This document shows positions 21,997-22,046 of a DNA stretch of 22,046 nt, in pieces. Origin of the DNA: Gammaproteobacteria bacterium (GTDB lineage Bacteria; Pseudomonadota; Gammaproteobacteria; Steroidobacterales; Steroidobacteraceae). Where the stretch lies: contig VBNP01000167.1 of the NCBI GenBank assembly GCA_005877965.1, positions 1 to 22,046 of the forward strand. The letters are read 5' to 3'. Position numbers and translations under genes: made by a program. The first letter of the stretch is position 1. Every line of letters begins with the position of its first letter. The notes beneath the pieces are model-generated. The model worked only from the letters and a program-made list of their open reading frames with translations. It was not told the origin of the DNA and made no database searches.

Positions 21997-22046
21997 ACAG
22001 GACCCTCCCCTGGGGTTGCGCGGCGAGTATCGTCCGCGTCCCAGCC

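Overview
The window is a high-GC, gene-dense stretch of a Gram-negative chromosome. Lipoprotein signal sequences, a periplasmic PQQ dehydrogenase, an LpxD-type lipid A acyltransferase and a c-type cytochrome all point to an outer membrane. Gene content is most like a high-GC gammaproteobacterium of the Steroidobacter/Nevskia/Xanthomonas sort, but that placement is an inference from gene families. I recognise about 23 protein genes and one tRNA. There is no rRNA, CRISPR array, phage structural gene or insertion sequence.

Left part (1-2950). The tail of an FAD-dependent amine/amino-acid oxidase overlaps a TSUP (TauE/SafE) permease. Next come a small secreted or anchored protein on the minus strand, a 386-base gene-free stretch, and a diguanylate cyclase with a degenerate receiver domain.

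Island-like part (2950-6090). The base composition falls (single 60-base rows counted by hand give about 47-57% GC, against about 68% in the acyl-CoA synthetase). A minus-strand pair, a 57-aa ribbon-helix-helix (RHH) repressor-like protein and a 98-aa membrane protein, sits beside tRNA-Ser(UGA). The RHH gene has a near-perfect 13+13 palindrome inside its own promoter and appears leaderless. Beyond the tRNA lie a membrane fatty acid desaturase and an orphan LpxD homologue, a plausible lipid-remodelling pair.

Oxidative metabolism block (6295-12156, plus strand). A XoxF-like PQQ alcohol dehydrogenase carries the Asp pair typical of lanthanide-dependent enzymes. It is followed, with overlapping or nearly touching ends, by a lipoprotein cytochrome c, a secreted prolyl-oligopeptidase-family (S9) peptidase and a GFA-fold zinc protein, and then by purU (formyl-tetrahydrofolate deformylase). 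Several of these can be read as one-carbon functions, but each is also common outside C1 metabolism.

Right part (12167-21996). In order: pirin and a TMEM175-type channel (minus-strand operon); an acyl-CoA synthetase tail-to-tail with a group II PLP-dependent decarboxylase; a divergent MauE-MauD-methyltransferase operon with no amine dehydrogenase genes nearby; an AlaX-type tRNA-editing protein; PhzF and a haloacid-dehalogenase-type HAD protein in overlap; and a DUF4382 lipoprotein. Convergent genes here share or nearly share stop codons, leaving no room for intergenic terminators.

The signals most worth following are the RHH promoter/operator, the desaturase-LpxD pair, the lanthanide signature in the dehydrogenase, and the orphan MauE-MauD pair facing an amine-producing decarboxylase.
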